From assembly GCA_900542395.1 (NCBI GenBank), contig UQNM01000036.1:1-25243 (forward strand): a DNA stretch of 25,243 bases. The letters are read 5' to 3'. This document shows positions 7,863-14,758 of this stretch, piece by piece. Under the pieces are notes generated by a model, which was not told the origin of the DNA, did not search any database, and saw only the letters and a program-made list of their open reading frames with translations. The translations under genes were made by a program, and so were the position numbers. How positions within the stretch are numbered: position 1 is the stretch's first letter; every line of letters starts with the position of its first letter. Source of the stretch: an uncultured Eubacteriales bacterium. Its GTDB lineage: Bacteria; Bacillota; Clostridia; Christensenellales; Aristaeellaceae.

Positions 7863-8447
7863 ATGCTGAAAAAGAAGGATCTTCTCCTTATCGCGGTCGT
7901 GCTGCTGGCGGCGGTCGCGCTGTTTGCCGGCTCGAAGCTGCTGCCCAAGACCGACCTTTCCACCAAGACGGCGGATGTGACGCTTGCGCCGGACGCGATT
8001 GAATACCTCGACGAAACGCCCGCGCCGGACGCGACGGATGCGCCGGAGGCGGCGCAGACCCCCGAAGCGACGGCTGAACCGGCCGCGACGGAAGCCCCCG
8101 AGACGACGGACGCGCCGCAGAGCGCGAACATGGTCGGCCCGATGATGCCGAAGCAGACCGAGAAGGTGCGCGGCCACGTCGTCATCACCGTGGCGGGGCG
8201 GCAGTACGGCGACCCGATCCCGATGGATCGCGACAAGATCATCACCGTCAAGCAGGAAAACGGCGCGATCAACCGGATTCACATCACGCCGGAATACGTC
8301 GAGATGGAGTCCTCCACCTGCGAAAATCAGGATTGCATCGGCGAGGGCGAGGTCAACGTGAATACCTATAAGGATCGTATTCTGAGCACCTACATCATCT
8401 GCCTGCCCAATCAGGTGACGATTGAAATGGTGCCGGCCGACGAATAA
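7863..8447 (+). CDS. Membrane-anchored NusG domain II protein
   Basis: The start is ATG 7863, three bases after rsfS. The 194-residue protein has an N-terminal signal anchor (LLLIAVVLLAAVALFAG, residues ~7-24), then a low-complexity linker of Ala, Pro, Thr, Asp and Glu (residues ~45-95), which would hold the rest outside the membrane. The C-terminal ~95 residues match the NusG_II family: INRIHITPEYVEMESSTCENQDC, then an IICLPNQVTIE ending. Three conserved-position cysteines (STC, QDC, IIC) are present. The family is often found beside Gx-transporter/heptaprenyl-synthase-component-I genes in Bacillota, as here. Its biochemical role is not established; the cysteines suggest a metal, cofactor or disulfide. 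Confidence 0.87.
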   Translation: MLKKKDLLLIAVVLLAAVALFAGSKLLPKTDLSTKTADVTLAPDAIEYLDETPAPDATDAPEAAQTPEATAEPAATEAPETTDAPQSANMVGPMMPKQTEKVRGHVVITVAGRQYGDPIPMDRDKIITVKQENGAINRIHITPEYVEMESSTCENQDCIGEGEVNVNTYKDRILSTYIICLPNQVTIEMVPADE

Positions 8448-8471
8448 GGCGATAGGAAAGAAGGAAACATC

Positions 8472-8984
8472 ATGCGAAACGGAAGCGCGCAGCGGGTGGC
8501 CGTCTCCGGCCTGCTGACGAGCCTGATGCTCGTGCTGGGGCTGATTGAGCGCCAGTTCCCGCTGACGGCGGCCATCCCCGGCATCAAGCTCGGGCTGGCA
8601 AACTCGGTGCTGATTTACGCGCTGTATATGCTGGGCGTGAAGCAATCCATCGTGCTGATGCTGCTCAAGGCGATGATGAGCTGGCTGATTTACACCAACA
8701 TGCAGGCGATGTTTTATTCGCTGGCGGGCGGCGTGCTGTCGCTGCTGGCGATGATCGCGCTGAGCCGCATCAAGGGCGTGAGCGTCATCGGCGTGAGCGC
8801 GCTGGGCGCGGTCGGCTTCAACATCGGCCAGATTCTCATGGCGGTGGCGATGCTCCACACGCCGCAGTTGATCGTGACCTACCTGCCGGTGCTGATGGTT
8901 TCCGGCGTGGCGACGGGCGTGCTGACCGGCGTGGTGGCGCAGATGGTGATGAAGCACCTGAAGGTCAACGAGAAAAAAGCGTAA
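8472..8984 (+). CDS. Gx transporter family / heptaprenyl diphosphate synthase component I-like membrane protein
   Basis: ATG 8472 follows AAGAAGGAAA. The 170-residue, strongly hydrophobic protein has about five membrane helices and the family's conserved start: GLLTSLMLVLGLIERQFP, then PGIKLGLANSVLIYAL. Although named after heptaprenyl diphosphate synthase component I, these proteins look like small integral-membrane substrate-binding components and are mostly annotated as Gx transporter family. The substrate is unknown. It lies 24 bases after the NusG-II gene and ends at a strong terminator, so it is the last gene of the nadD operon. Confidence 0.87.
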   Translation: MRNGSAQRVAVSGLLTSLMLVLGLIERQFPLTAAIPGIKLGLANSVLIYALYMLGVKQSIVLMLLKAMMSWLIYTNMQAMFYSLAGGVLSLLAMIALSRIKGVSVIGVSALGAVGFNIGQILMAVAMLHTPQLIVTYLPVLMVSGVATGVLTGVVAQMVMKHLKVNEKKA

Positions 8985-8989
8985 AGAAA

Positions 8990-9039
8990 GGCGCTGTCTC
9001 AAAATGGCTAAAGCAGGCCATGAGAGGCAGCGCCTTTTT
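8990..9039 (+). terminator. Strong intrinsic terminator ending the nadD operon
   Basis: GGCGCTGTCTC (8990-9000) pairs with GAGA-GG-CAGCGCC (9022-9034), and an inner ATGGC/GCCAT pair (9004-9008, 9017-9021) extends the stem. TTTTT follows. It lies between convergent genes and may also work weakly for degV on the other strand. Confidence 0.88.
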
Positions 9040-9062
9040 ATCTGCAATCTGACTTGGGGCGG

Positions 9063-9905
9063 TCAAGCCTGCGCGGAGACATAGGCCAGCCCGAATACGC
9101 CGGGGCCGACGTGCGCGCCGATGGTCGGTCCGACGGAAATCGCGTCGTCAATCGTGCAGGCATAGCCTGCCTGCGCGGCCTGCCGCAGGAACGCGATGCA
9201 GTTTTCGCGCCCGCCGGTGTAGAGAGGCAGAACCGGATAGCGCGGATCGGCGGGGGTGGCCTTTATCAGCTTAATCAGCGCGTCGCCCGCGCGGTGGCGG
9301 CCGATGGCCTTGCCCGCCATGGCGACGCGCCCCTCCGGGCTGAGGGCGACGAGGGGCTTGAGGTTGACCAGCTTGCCCAGATCCGCCGCGGCCTTGGGGA
9401 TGCGCCCGCCGCGCGCCAGATAGCTCAGCGTATCCAGACAGGCGGCGATGCGGATGCGCGGCACGAGCTGACGGACGGCGTCGGCGATGTCCTGCGCGCT
9501 TTCACTGCCCGTGTCGCGCAGGCGGCAGGCCACCAGCAGGCGCTGACCCGCCGTCGCGGCGAGGGAATCCACCAGCGCGATATCCAGTTCCTCAACCATG
9601 CCGGCGGCGATCAGCGCACTTTGCACTGTGCCCGAAAGCGCGGAGGAAACCAGAATACACACCACGCTGTCGCCCGCGTCCTTCGCGGCTTCAAACTCGC
9701 GCAGAAAGGCGTCCGGCGAGGGCTGGGAGGTCTTCGGGTTTTGACCGGCCTCCATGCGCTGCCAGAAGATCTCCTGCGGCAGATCCACGCCGTCGGTATA
9801 GCTGTCCTCGCCGAAGGAGACGGTCATCGGGACGCAGCGAACAGAGAGCGCTTGCAGCTCCGACTGCGAAAAATCGGCGGCGGAGTCGGTGATAATACGA
9901 ATCAT
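9063..9905 (-). CDS. DegV family fatty-acid-binding protein
   Basis: The 280-residue protein has full DegV-family landmarks: IRIITDSAADF at the N-terminus, KTSQPSPD, SSALSGT, DSLAATAGQ, LSYLARGGRI, PLVALSPEGRV and IGAHVGPGVFGLAYV at the C-terminus. DegV/FakB proteins bind a single fatty acid and present it to the kinase FakA for phosphorylation and entry into phospholipid. No fakA-like gene is in the window. The gene starts 29 bases after the stop of the marR gene on the same strand, so the two probably share one transcript, suggesting lipid-linked regulation. The fatty acid preference cannot be read from the sequence. Confidence 0.93.
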   Translation of the reverse strand: MIRIITDSAADFSQSELQALSVRCVPMTVSFGEDSYTDGVDLPQEIFWQRMEAGQNPKTSQPSPDAFLREFEAAKDAGDSVVCILVSSALSGTVQSALIAAGMVEELDIALVDSLAATAGQRLLVACRLRDTGSESAQDIADAVRQLVPRIRIAACLDTLSYLARGGRIPKAAADLGKLVNLKPLVALSPEGRVAMAGKAIGRHRAGDALIKLIKATPADPRYPVLPLYTGGRENCIAFLRQAAQAGYACTIDDAISVGPTIGAHVGPGVFGLAYVSAQA

Positions 9906-9934
9906 ATGCTCAAAAATCCTTTCGTCAATCGATG

Positions 9935-10375
9935 TTAAACGATGTGCTCCAGCGCGGAAACGGCTTCGTTGATGCCGTCCGTCAGCGCGCGCGCCCGATC
10001 CTCGCCCAGCGTGTCGATCAGCTGGCTGAGAATCCCGGCGATGTGCTCGTGCTCGGCCAGATAGGCCGCCCTGCCCGCGTCCGTCAGATGGATGAGCACG
10101 ACGCGCTTATCTTCCTCGCTGCGCGCGCGGCGGATGAAGCCCTTGCCCTCCAGCGTGGTGAGCAGCTTGTTCATCTGGCTCTTGAGCAGGCGCGTCTGCG
10201 CGATCAGTGTCGTGGCGGTGCATACGCGCGCGGTATCCTCCGCACGGAGCAGGATCCCGAGGACATGCGCCTCGTTATACGTCAGGGTGGAAACAAGCCG
10301 CTTATTCCAAAGCGTCGAGGTGAGGGAGAGCCAGGCGGCCAGCAGGCGGTCGCCCGTGGTGGGGGTATACGGCAT
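9935..10375 (-). CDS. MarR family transcriptional regulator (first gene of a marR-degV operon)
   Basis: The start ATG (10375 to 10373) lies five bases after GAGGAGGCT on the minus strand. The 146-residue protein is a winged-helix MarR regulator: YNEAHVLGILL before the HTH, TTLIAQTRLLKSQMNKLLTTLEGKGFIRR as the recognition helix region, and RSEEDKRVVLIHLTDAG as the wing. Length is standard. It is followed by degV. Two GTTCA-N5-TGAAC dyads flank its own promoter, one just after the -10 box, so it is probably self-repressing. The pairing with a DegV protein recalls FabT, a MarR-type lipid regulator in streptococci, but the operator differs from the known FabT site. Confidence 0.93.
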   Translation of the reverse strand: MPYTPTTGDRLLAAWLSLTSTLWNKRLVSTLTYNEAHVLGILLRAEDTARVCTATTLIAQTRLLKSQMNKLLTTLEGKGFIRRARSEEDKRVVLIHLTDAGRAAYLAEHEHIAGILSQLIDTLGEDRARALTDGINEAVSALEHIV

Positions 10376-10394
10376 GAAGCAGCCTCCTCATATG

Positions 10395-10409
10395 GTTCAA
10401 AAAGTGAAC
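10395..10409. promoter_or_regulatory. MarR operator candidate 1
   Basis: GTTCA-AAAAG-TGAAC is a perfect 5-bp dyad with a 5-base spacer. It covers the expected transcription start of the marR-degV promoter. Read on the minus strand with flanks it becomes GTTCAC-N5-TGAACCAT in near-identical form to operator 2. Confidence 0.7.
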
Positions 10410-10419
10410 GACGTGCATC

Positions 10420-10448
10420 ATCATAAACCGACAAAAGGGAATTGTCAA
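10420..10448 (-). promoter_or_regulatory. Promoter of the marR-degV operon
   Basis: On the minus strand TTGACA (10448-10443) and TATGAT (10425-10420) are separated by 17 bases, a near-consensus sigma-A promoter. Confidence 0.8.
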
Positions 10449-10465
10449 GCGATTTGACGAAAAAA

Positions 10466-10480
10466 GTTCACAAAATGAAC
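10466..10480. promoter_or_regulatory. MarR operator candidate 2
   Basis: GTTCA-CAAAA-TGAAC is the same dyad as at 10395-10409. The extended form GTTCACAAAATGAACCAT matches the reverse complement of operator 1 at both half sites and the flanking CAT. It lies 14 bases upstream of the galactokinase -35 box and 17 bases upstream of the marR -35 box. Confidence 0.7.
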
Positions 10481-10493
10481 CATAAACCCGCTA

Positions 10494-10522
10494 TTGACAA
10501 AGCGCGAAAAAACGGCAATAAT
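10494..10522 (+). promoter_or_regulatory. Promoter of the galactokinase gene
   Basis: TTGACA (10494-10499) and AATAAT (10517-10522) are separated by 17 bases. The start codon follows 52 bases later. Confidence 0.7.
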
Positions 10523-10574
10523 AGAAACAAAAGAAACCATCCGTCCGACGGCGGATGAAACGGAGGAACGACAG

Positions 10575-11861
10575 ATGAACGAACAGTGGGCTGCGTATCA
10601 GGATTCAAAGGCGTTTGCCGACCGCGTGGCGACGCTTTACGGCGCGGGCGAAGACGTGCTGGCGCTGCAAAAGGCGCGTTACGGCAAGCTGGTGGAGCGG
10701 TTTGAGGCGCGTTTCGGCGCGCAAAAGGGCGGGCTGTGCTTCTTCTCCGCGCCGGGGCGCACGGAAATCGGCGGCAACCACACCGACCACAACAACGGCC
10801 GCGTGCTGGCGGCGGCGGTCGATCTGGACACGATTGCCTGCGTGAGCGCGACGGAGGATCACACCATCGTCGTGGACAGCGAGGGCTTTGCGCCGATCAC
10901 GGTGAAGCTGGATAACCTCGATGTTCGCGAAAAGGATTTTGGCACGACGCTGGCGCTGATTCGCGGCACGGCGGGCGTGATGCAGGAGATGGGCTACAAG
11001 GTCGGCGGCTTCCGCGCGACGATTTCCAGCTCCGTGCTGCGTGGAAGCGGACTTTCTTCCTCGGCGGCGTTCGAGGTGCTGATCGCGGCGATTCTCGACG
11101 GGCTGTACAACGGCTTTATCGTGGATGCGAAGACCCGCGCCGTCATCGCGCAGAGGGTGGAGAACGTCTATTTCGGCAAGCCGTGCGGGCTGATGGATCA
11201 GATGGCCTCCTCCGTGGGCGGCATGGTCACCATTGATTTCAAGGAGAAGGACGCGAAGGTGGAAGCCATCGCCTGCGATTTTGCGGCGAAGGGCTATGCG
11301 CTCTGCGTGGTCAACACCGGCGGCGACCACGGCGACCTGACCGACGATTACGCGGCGATCCGCAAGGAGATGGAGGCCGTCGCGGCGCACTTCGGCAAGC
11401 ATGTGCTGCGCGAGGTCGAGCCGGAGGCGGTGGAAAGCCGCATCGGCGAGGTGCGCAGGGCCTGCGGCGACCGCGCCGTGCTGCGCGCGCTGCATTACTA
11501 TGACGAGAACGCCCGCGTGCTCGAGCAGGCGGCGGCGATTCGCGGCGGCGACCTGCCCGCGTTCTTCGACGCGGTGAACCGCAGCGGCGAGAGCAGCTGG
11601 AAGCTGCTGCAAAACGTCTACGCCCGCCCGACGGAGGAGCAGATGGCGATGGGCATTGAGCTGAGCCGCCGTTTCCTGCATGGCGACGGCGCGCAGCGTG
11701 TGCACGGCGGCGGCTTTGCCGGCACGATTCAGGCGTATGTGCCGCTCGCCCGTCTGGCCGATTACAAGAAACGGATGGAAGACGCCTTCGGCGCGGGGAG
11801 CTGCACCGCGCTGATGGTTCGCCCCGAGGGCGCTGTGATGATGCCGATGGAGGCTGAATAA
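10575..11861 (+). CDS. galK: Galactokinase (GHMP kinase family)
   Basis: ATG 10575 is eight bases after GGAGG; the longer open frame to 10494 would overlap the promoter. The 428-residue protein has the GHMP layout: CFFSAPGRTEIGGNHTDHNNG (galactokinase signature, residues ~55-75), SSVLRGSGLSSSAAFEVLI (phosphate-binding loop, ~152), GLMDQMASSVGG, and HGGGFAGTIQAYV near the C-terminus. Galactokinase phosphorylates galactose at C1 for the Leloir pathway. The signature reads GGNHTDHN instead of the classical GEHTDYN, so the Glu is Asn and the Tyr is His. As I recall, such variants are common in Clostridia, but they leave the preferred sugar open. No galT, galE or sugar transporter is adjacent. It stands alone between its promoter and a strong terminator, divergent from marR-degV. 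Confidence 0.88.
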   Translation: MNEQWAAYQDSKAFADRVATLYGAGEDVLALQKARYGKLVERFEARFGAQKGGLCFFSAPGRTEIGGNHTDHNNGRVLAAAVDLDTIACVSATEDHTIVVDSEGFAPITVKLDNLDVREKDFGTTLALIRGTAGVMQEMGYKVGGFRATISSSVLRGSGLSSSAAFEVLIAAILDGLYNGFIVDAKTRAVIAQRVENVYFGKPCGLMDQMASSVGGMVTIDFKEKDAKVEAIACDFAAKGYALCVVNTGGDHGDLTDDYAAIRKEMEAVAAHFGKHVLREVEPEAVESRIGEVRRACGDRAVLRALHYYDENARVLEQAAAIRGGDLPAFFDAVNRSGESSWKLLQNVYARPTEEQMAMGIELSRRFLHGDGAQRVHGGGFAGTIQAYVPLARLADYKKRMEDAFGAGSCTALMVRPEGAVMMPMEAE

Positions 11862-11872
11862 CGCGACGAACG

Positions 11873-11906
11873 GCCGCTTTTCGAAAGAGAAGCGGCTGTT
11901 TTGTTT
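11873..11906 (+). terminator. Intrinsic terminator of galK
   Basis: GCCGCTTTTC (11873-11882) and GAGAAGCGGC (11887-11896) form a 10-bp stem (one G-U) closed by a GAAA tetraloop, followed by TGTTTTGTTT. Confidence 0.9.
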
Positions 11907-11914
11907 GCGCCTAC

Positions 11915-11944
11915 TTGAAAAACGGAAGCGGAATATGCTATAAT
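11915..11944 (+). promoter_or_regulatory. Promoter of the CapD-like dehydratase gene
   Basis: TTGAAA (11915-11920), an 18-base spacer, and TATAAT (11939-11944) preceded by TGC, an extended -10. Confidence 0.8.
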
Positions 11945-12012
11945 CTACAATCAGCGAGACTGGGAGAATCTGCGCGCCTTTTTTGCGCGCTTTTATTGGA
12001 GAGAGACAACGA

Positions 12013-13923
12013 ATGAATAAGCTGAAAAACAACGCATGGTTCCGCAAGGTGGGCATGGCGCTGCTGGATATTGTGCTGATATTGCTTTCCGTATACCTGA
12101 GCATGGAACTGCGCTTTGAAATGTATATCCCGACGCGGCACGCGCAGACGATGTTTTCCGCGATGCCGCTGGTGGTTGCGGTATACATGGCCTGCTACGT
12201 GTTCGGCGGCATTTATCAGATCATGTGGCGCTACGCGGGCGTTCGCGATGTGGCGAGGCTCTGCCTGCTGAGCGCGATTGCCTGCGGCGTGACGCTGGCG
12301 CTGAACCAGTTTCTGGCGCTGGGGCTTTTCCGCGGCGTGCTGATTCTGATTGCGCTGATGGCGACGATTGCCGTCGGCGGCAGCCGGATGATCTGGCGCG
12401 TCTGCTCGAAGGATCGCATTTCCGGCAGCCTCGGCGACGCCATGCCGGTGATGATCGTCGGCGCGGGCGAGGCGGGCGCGTATGCCGTCAATGTCTGCAA
12501 CAAAAACCCGCGCAAGCTGGGCAAGCCGGTCATTCTGGTGGACGACGCGCGCAACAAGCAGGGGCTGAGAATTCAGAACGTGCCGGTTCGCGGCTCGACG
12601 AAGGATATCCCCAAGCTCGTCTCCCGTTACGGGATTCGGGAGATCATCGTCGCCATTCCGTCGCTGGGGTCGGGTAAGCGCATGCAGGAAATCCTCGAGC
12701 TGTGCAACCAGACGCACTGCCACACGCGCATCCTCTCCGAGCCGACGGACGCGGATCAAAGCTCCGGCGAATCGACCCCGTTCATCCGCGAGCTGAACAT
12801 CTCCGACTTCCTCTCCCGCGAGGAGGTGGAGCTGGATACCGATTCCATCGCGGGCTACCTTTCCGGCAAAGTCGTCATGGTGACGGGCGGCGGCGGCTCC
12901 ATCGGTTCGGAAATCTGCCGCCAGATCATGCGGTTTAAGCCGAAGCTGCTGATTATCTTTGAAATTTATGAAAACTGCGCGTATGAGCTGATGTACGATC
13001 TGCGCCAGCGCTATGGCAAGGATTGCCCGGTCATCACGCTGATCGGCTCGATTCGCGATAAGCACCGCCTCGACGAGGTCTTTGACCTGTATCACCCGGA
13101 GGTCGTCTTCCACGCGGCGGCGCACAAGCACGTGCCGCTGATGGAGCTCAGCCCGGCCGAGGCCATCAAAAACAACGTATTCGGCACGCGCAATCTGCTT
13201 GAATCCGCCAGCGCGCACGGCGTGGAGCGCCTCGTGCAGCTCTCTACGGATAAGGCCGTCAACCCGACGAACGTGATGGGCGCGACCAAGCGCATCACCG
13301 AAATGCTGATCCAGCGCTACGGCGAAAAGACGAGCATGAAGTGCATGGCCGTTCGCTTCGGCAACGTGCTCGGCAGCCACGGAAGCGTCATCCCGCTGAT
13401 GGAAAGCCAGATTCGCAAGGGCGGCCCCGTCACCGTCACCCATCCGGATATCACACGGTATTTTATGACCATCCCGGAGGCGGCGCAGTTGGTTCTGCAG
13501 GCGGGCGGCATTGCCAGAAGCGGCTCGATCTTCGTGCTGGACATGGGCGAGCCGGTGCGCATCATGGATTTGGCCAAGAAGCTGATTCGCGCCTACGGCT
13601 ACGAGCCGAACGTCGATATGCCCATCAAGATCATCGGCCTGCGCCCGGGCGAAAAGCTCTACGAGGAGCTGCTGATGGATTCCGAGCGCGACAAGATGAC
13701 CCGAACCGCGCACAAGAAGATCTTCGTCGCCAACGTGGATAAGATCGACGACGCGCAGTACGACCACATGATGCAGGTGCTGCAGACGGTGGAGGATAAG
13801 AACGACGAGCGCGCGGTGGAGGCGATTGCCGAGATCGTGCCGACATATCACCCGGATGAAAAGAACCGCCCGGATAACAAGGCGGAGCTTCTGCAAAAAA
13901 ACGAAAATCAGGCTGCCGGTTAA
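12013..13923 (+). CDS. Membrane UDP-sugar 4,6-dehydratase (CapD/WbpM/PglF family)
   Basis: I chose ATG 12013 with GGAGAGAG upstream over a TTG at 11983 that has no clear ribosome binding site. The 636-residue protein has four membrane helices in residues ~10-130 and a CoA-binding-like Rossmann region (VMIVGAGEAGAYA, ~143). A second NAD-binding Rossmann domain begins with VMVTGGGGSIGSE (~286). The short-chain dehydrogenase YxxxK is replaced by the family's M-x3-K arrangement in STDKAVNPTNVMGATKR (~410). VRFGNVLGSHGSVIP and RYFMTIPEA follow. These enzymes convert UDP-GlcNAc to a 4-keto-6-deoxy sugar, the first step to bacillosamine-type or 2,6-dideoxy-diamino sugars for capsule, teichoic acid or glycoprotein. 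No glycosyltransferase or aminotransferase is adjacent, so the gene stands outside a sugar cluster. Confidence 0.93.
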   Translation: MNKLKNNAWFRKVGMALLDIVLILLSVYLSMELRFEMYIPTRHAQTMFSAMPLVVAVYMACYVFGGIYQIMWRYAGVRDVARLCLLSAIACGVTLALNQFLALGLFRGVLILIALMATIAVGGSRMIWRVCSKDRISGSLGDAMPVMIVGAGEAGAYAVNVCNKNPRKLGKPVILVDDARNKQGLRIQNVPVRGSTKDIPKLVSRYGIREIIVAIPSLGSGKRMQEILELCNQTHCHTRILSEPTDADQSSGESTPFIRELNISDFLSREEVELDTDSIAGYLSGKVVMVTGGGGSIGSEICRQIMRFKPKLLIIFEIYENCAYELMYDLRQRYGKDCPVITLIGSIRDKHRLDEVFDLYHPEVVFHAAAHKHVPLMELSPAEAIKNNVFGTRNLLESASAHGVERLVQLSTDKAVNPTNVMGATKRITEMLIQRYGEKTSMKCMAVRFGNVLGSHGSVIPLMESQIRKGGPVTVTHPDITRYFMTIPEAAQLVLQAGGIARSGSIFVLDMGEPVRIMDLAKKLIRAYGYEPNVDMPIKIIGLRPGEKLYEELLMDSERDKMTRTAHKKIFVANVDKIDDAQYDHMMQVLQTVEDKNDERAVEAIAEIVPTYHPDEKNRPDNKAELLQKNENQAAG

Positions 13924-13930
13924 GACGTGG

Positions 13931-14101
13931 GAGCTGTCAAGCTAACAAAAACCGATATTTCAAGAAAAATCAAGTATTCGGGCCCGAAGGTTTCCAAAGG
14001 GCGATCGGAAAGCCCTTTGGTGGGGCGATGGGGCAAAGCCCCATATTCCAAAATGCTTAGATATTTGCTTTTTGAAATGTTCGGTTTGAGCTTGACAGCT
14101 C
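13931..14101 (+). repeat. Inverted-repeat element, copy 1 (MITE-like or structured repeat)
   Basis: The element is bounded by perfect 12-bp terminal inverted repeats, GAGCTGTCAAGC (13931-13942) and GCTTGACAGCTC (14090-14101). The outer ~40 bases on each side are imperfectly complementary (shared AAACCGA and ATTTCAA blocks). The core holds two hairpins: CCAAAGGGC/GCCCTTTGG (13994-14002, 14012-14020) and ATGGGGC-AAA-GCCCCAT (14028-14044). It starts seven bases after the dehydratase stop and is followed by TTTTTT, so it could also end that transcript. A second copy in the same orientation is at 17215-17426. No coding capacity and no target-site duplication is visible. Confidence 0.85.
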
Positions 14102-14183
14102 TTTTTTATTGCGGACAAGGAACGCTCGAAGAGGGGACTGTCGGGCAAAGCGACTTTGAGGGAGAAAAATTTTTCCGATTGCG

Positions 14184-14209
14184 TTACATTTTCCGCGCTT
14201 CTTGCCGTC
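14184..14209 (+). promoter_or_regulatory. Candidate ECF-type autoregulatory promoter
   Basis: A CGTC box in CCGTCTAATAAG (14206-14217) lies 15 bases after TTACATT (14184-14190), upstream of the sigma factor start. CGTC at -10 is typical of ECF sigma promoters; the -35 resembles but does not match the usual AAC motif. Confidence 0.45.
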
Positions 14210-14236
14210 TAATAAGGTGAAAGGGGGCAACAAAAG

Positions 14237-14758
14237 ATGGGATTCACTTCGGTACCAAGTGAAATCCGGCTGAAGGAGTGGATCAGCCGTTACAGCGACG
14301 ATGTGTTGCGCACGTGCTTCGTCCTGCTATCCGATCAATCACTCGCGGAGGACGCCATGCAGGACACGTTCACAAAGGCATGGAAAAACATGAGCCAGTT
14401 CGAGGGGCGGGAAAACGCTTCGCCCAAAACGTGGCTGATGCGCATTGCCGTCAATACCTGCAAGGATTACCGCCGCACACAGTGGCTTCGTCACCGAAAC
14501 CAGACCAGCCCGATCGACGAACTGCCGGAGGCCGTGCTGCCGACGACAAGCGTTTCCCGCGAGCTGTTCCTGACCGTGATGAGCCTGCCGGACAAGTATA
14601 AACAGGTGGTGCTTCTGTACCACTACCAGAGCATGACGATGGAGGAGGTGGCCGACGCGCTGCGCGTCAGCCGCCCCGCCGTCAGCAGGAGACTGAAAAA
14701 GGCGTATGAACTGCTTCGCGCCGAGCTGGAAGGAGGAGCAGAACATGAATTGGGATAA
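14237..14758 (+). CDS. ECF-type RNA polymerase sigma factor
   Basis: ATG 14237 follows AAAGGGGG. The 173-residue protein has region 2 at residues ~14-83 (DDVLRTCFVLLSDQSLAEDAMQDTFTKAW, then TWLMRIAVNTCKDYRR) and region 4 at ~114-164 (LPDKYKQVVLLYHYQSMTMEEVADALRVSRPAVSRRLKKA). Regions 1 and 3 are missing, as in all ECF (group 4) sigma factors. It overlaps the next gene by 14 bases, so sigma factor and putative anti-sigma are translationally coupled. The upstream CGTC box suggests it drives its own operon. The signal it answers to is unknown. Confidence 0.93.
   Translation: MGFTSVPSEIRLKEWISRYSDDVLRTCFVLLSDQSLAEDAMQDTFTKAWKNMSQFEGRENASPKTWLMRIAVNTCKDYRRTQWLRHRNQTSPIDELPEAVLPTTSVSRELFLTVMSLPDKYKQVVLLYHYQSMTMEEVADALRVSRPAVSRRLKKAYELLRAELEGGAEHELG

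Noticed and set aside
7461..9047. 528-codon minus-strand frame opposite rsfS, the NusG-II gene and the Gx transporter gene
   Set aside because: Covers three well-supported genes; composition is His/Arg-rich and no start site is seen.
10605..12188. Long minus-strand open frame (527 codons) opposite galactokinase
   Set aside because: It is antisense to a clear GHMP kinase, is rich in His/Arg/Ala typical of GC-rich reverse-frame shadows, and has no ribosome binding site.
11938..13896. 652-codon minus-strand frame opposite the dehydratase
   Set aside because: Same shadow pattern (HDH/RRH-rich, no domain) opposite a gene with intact Rossmann motifs.
13931..14101. Riboswitch in the intergenic region before the sigma factor
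   Set aside because: The structure recurs after another gene at 17215 and follows stop codons; a repeat element explains it better than a leader switch.
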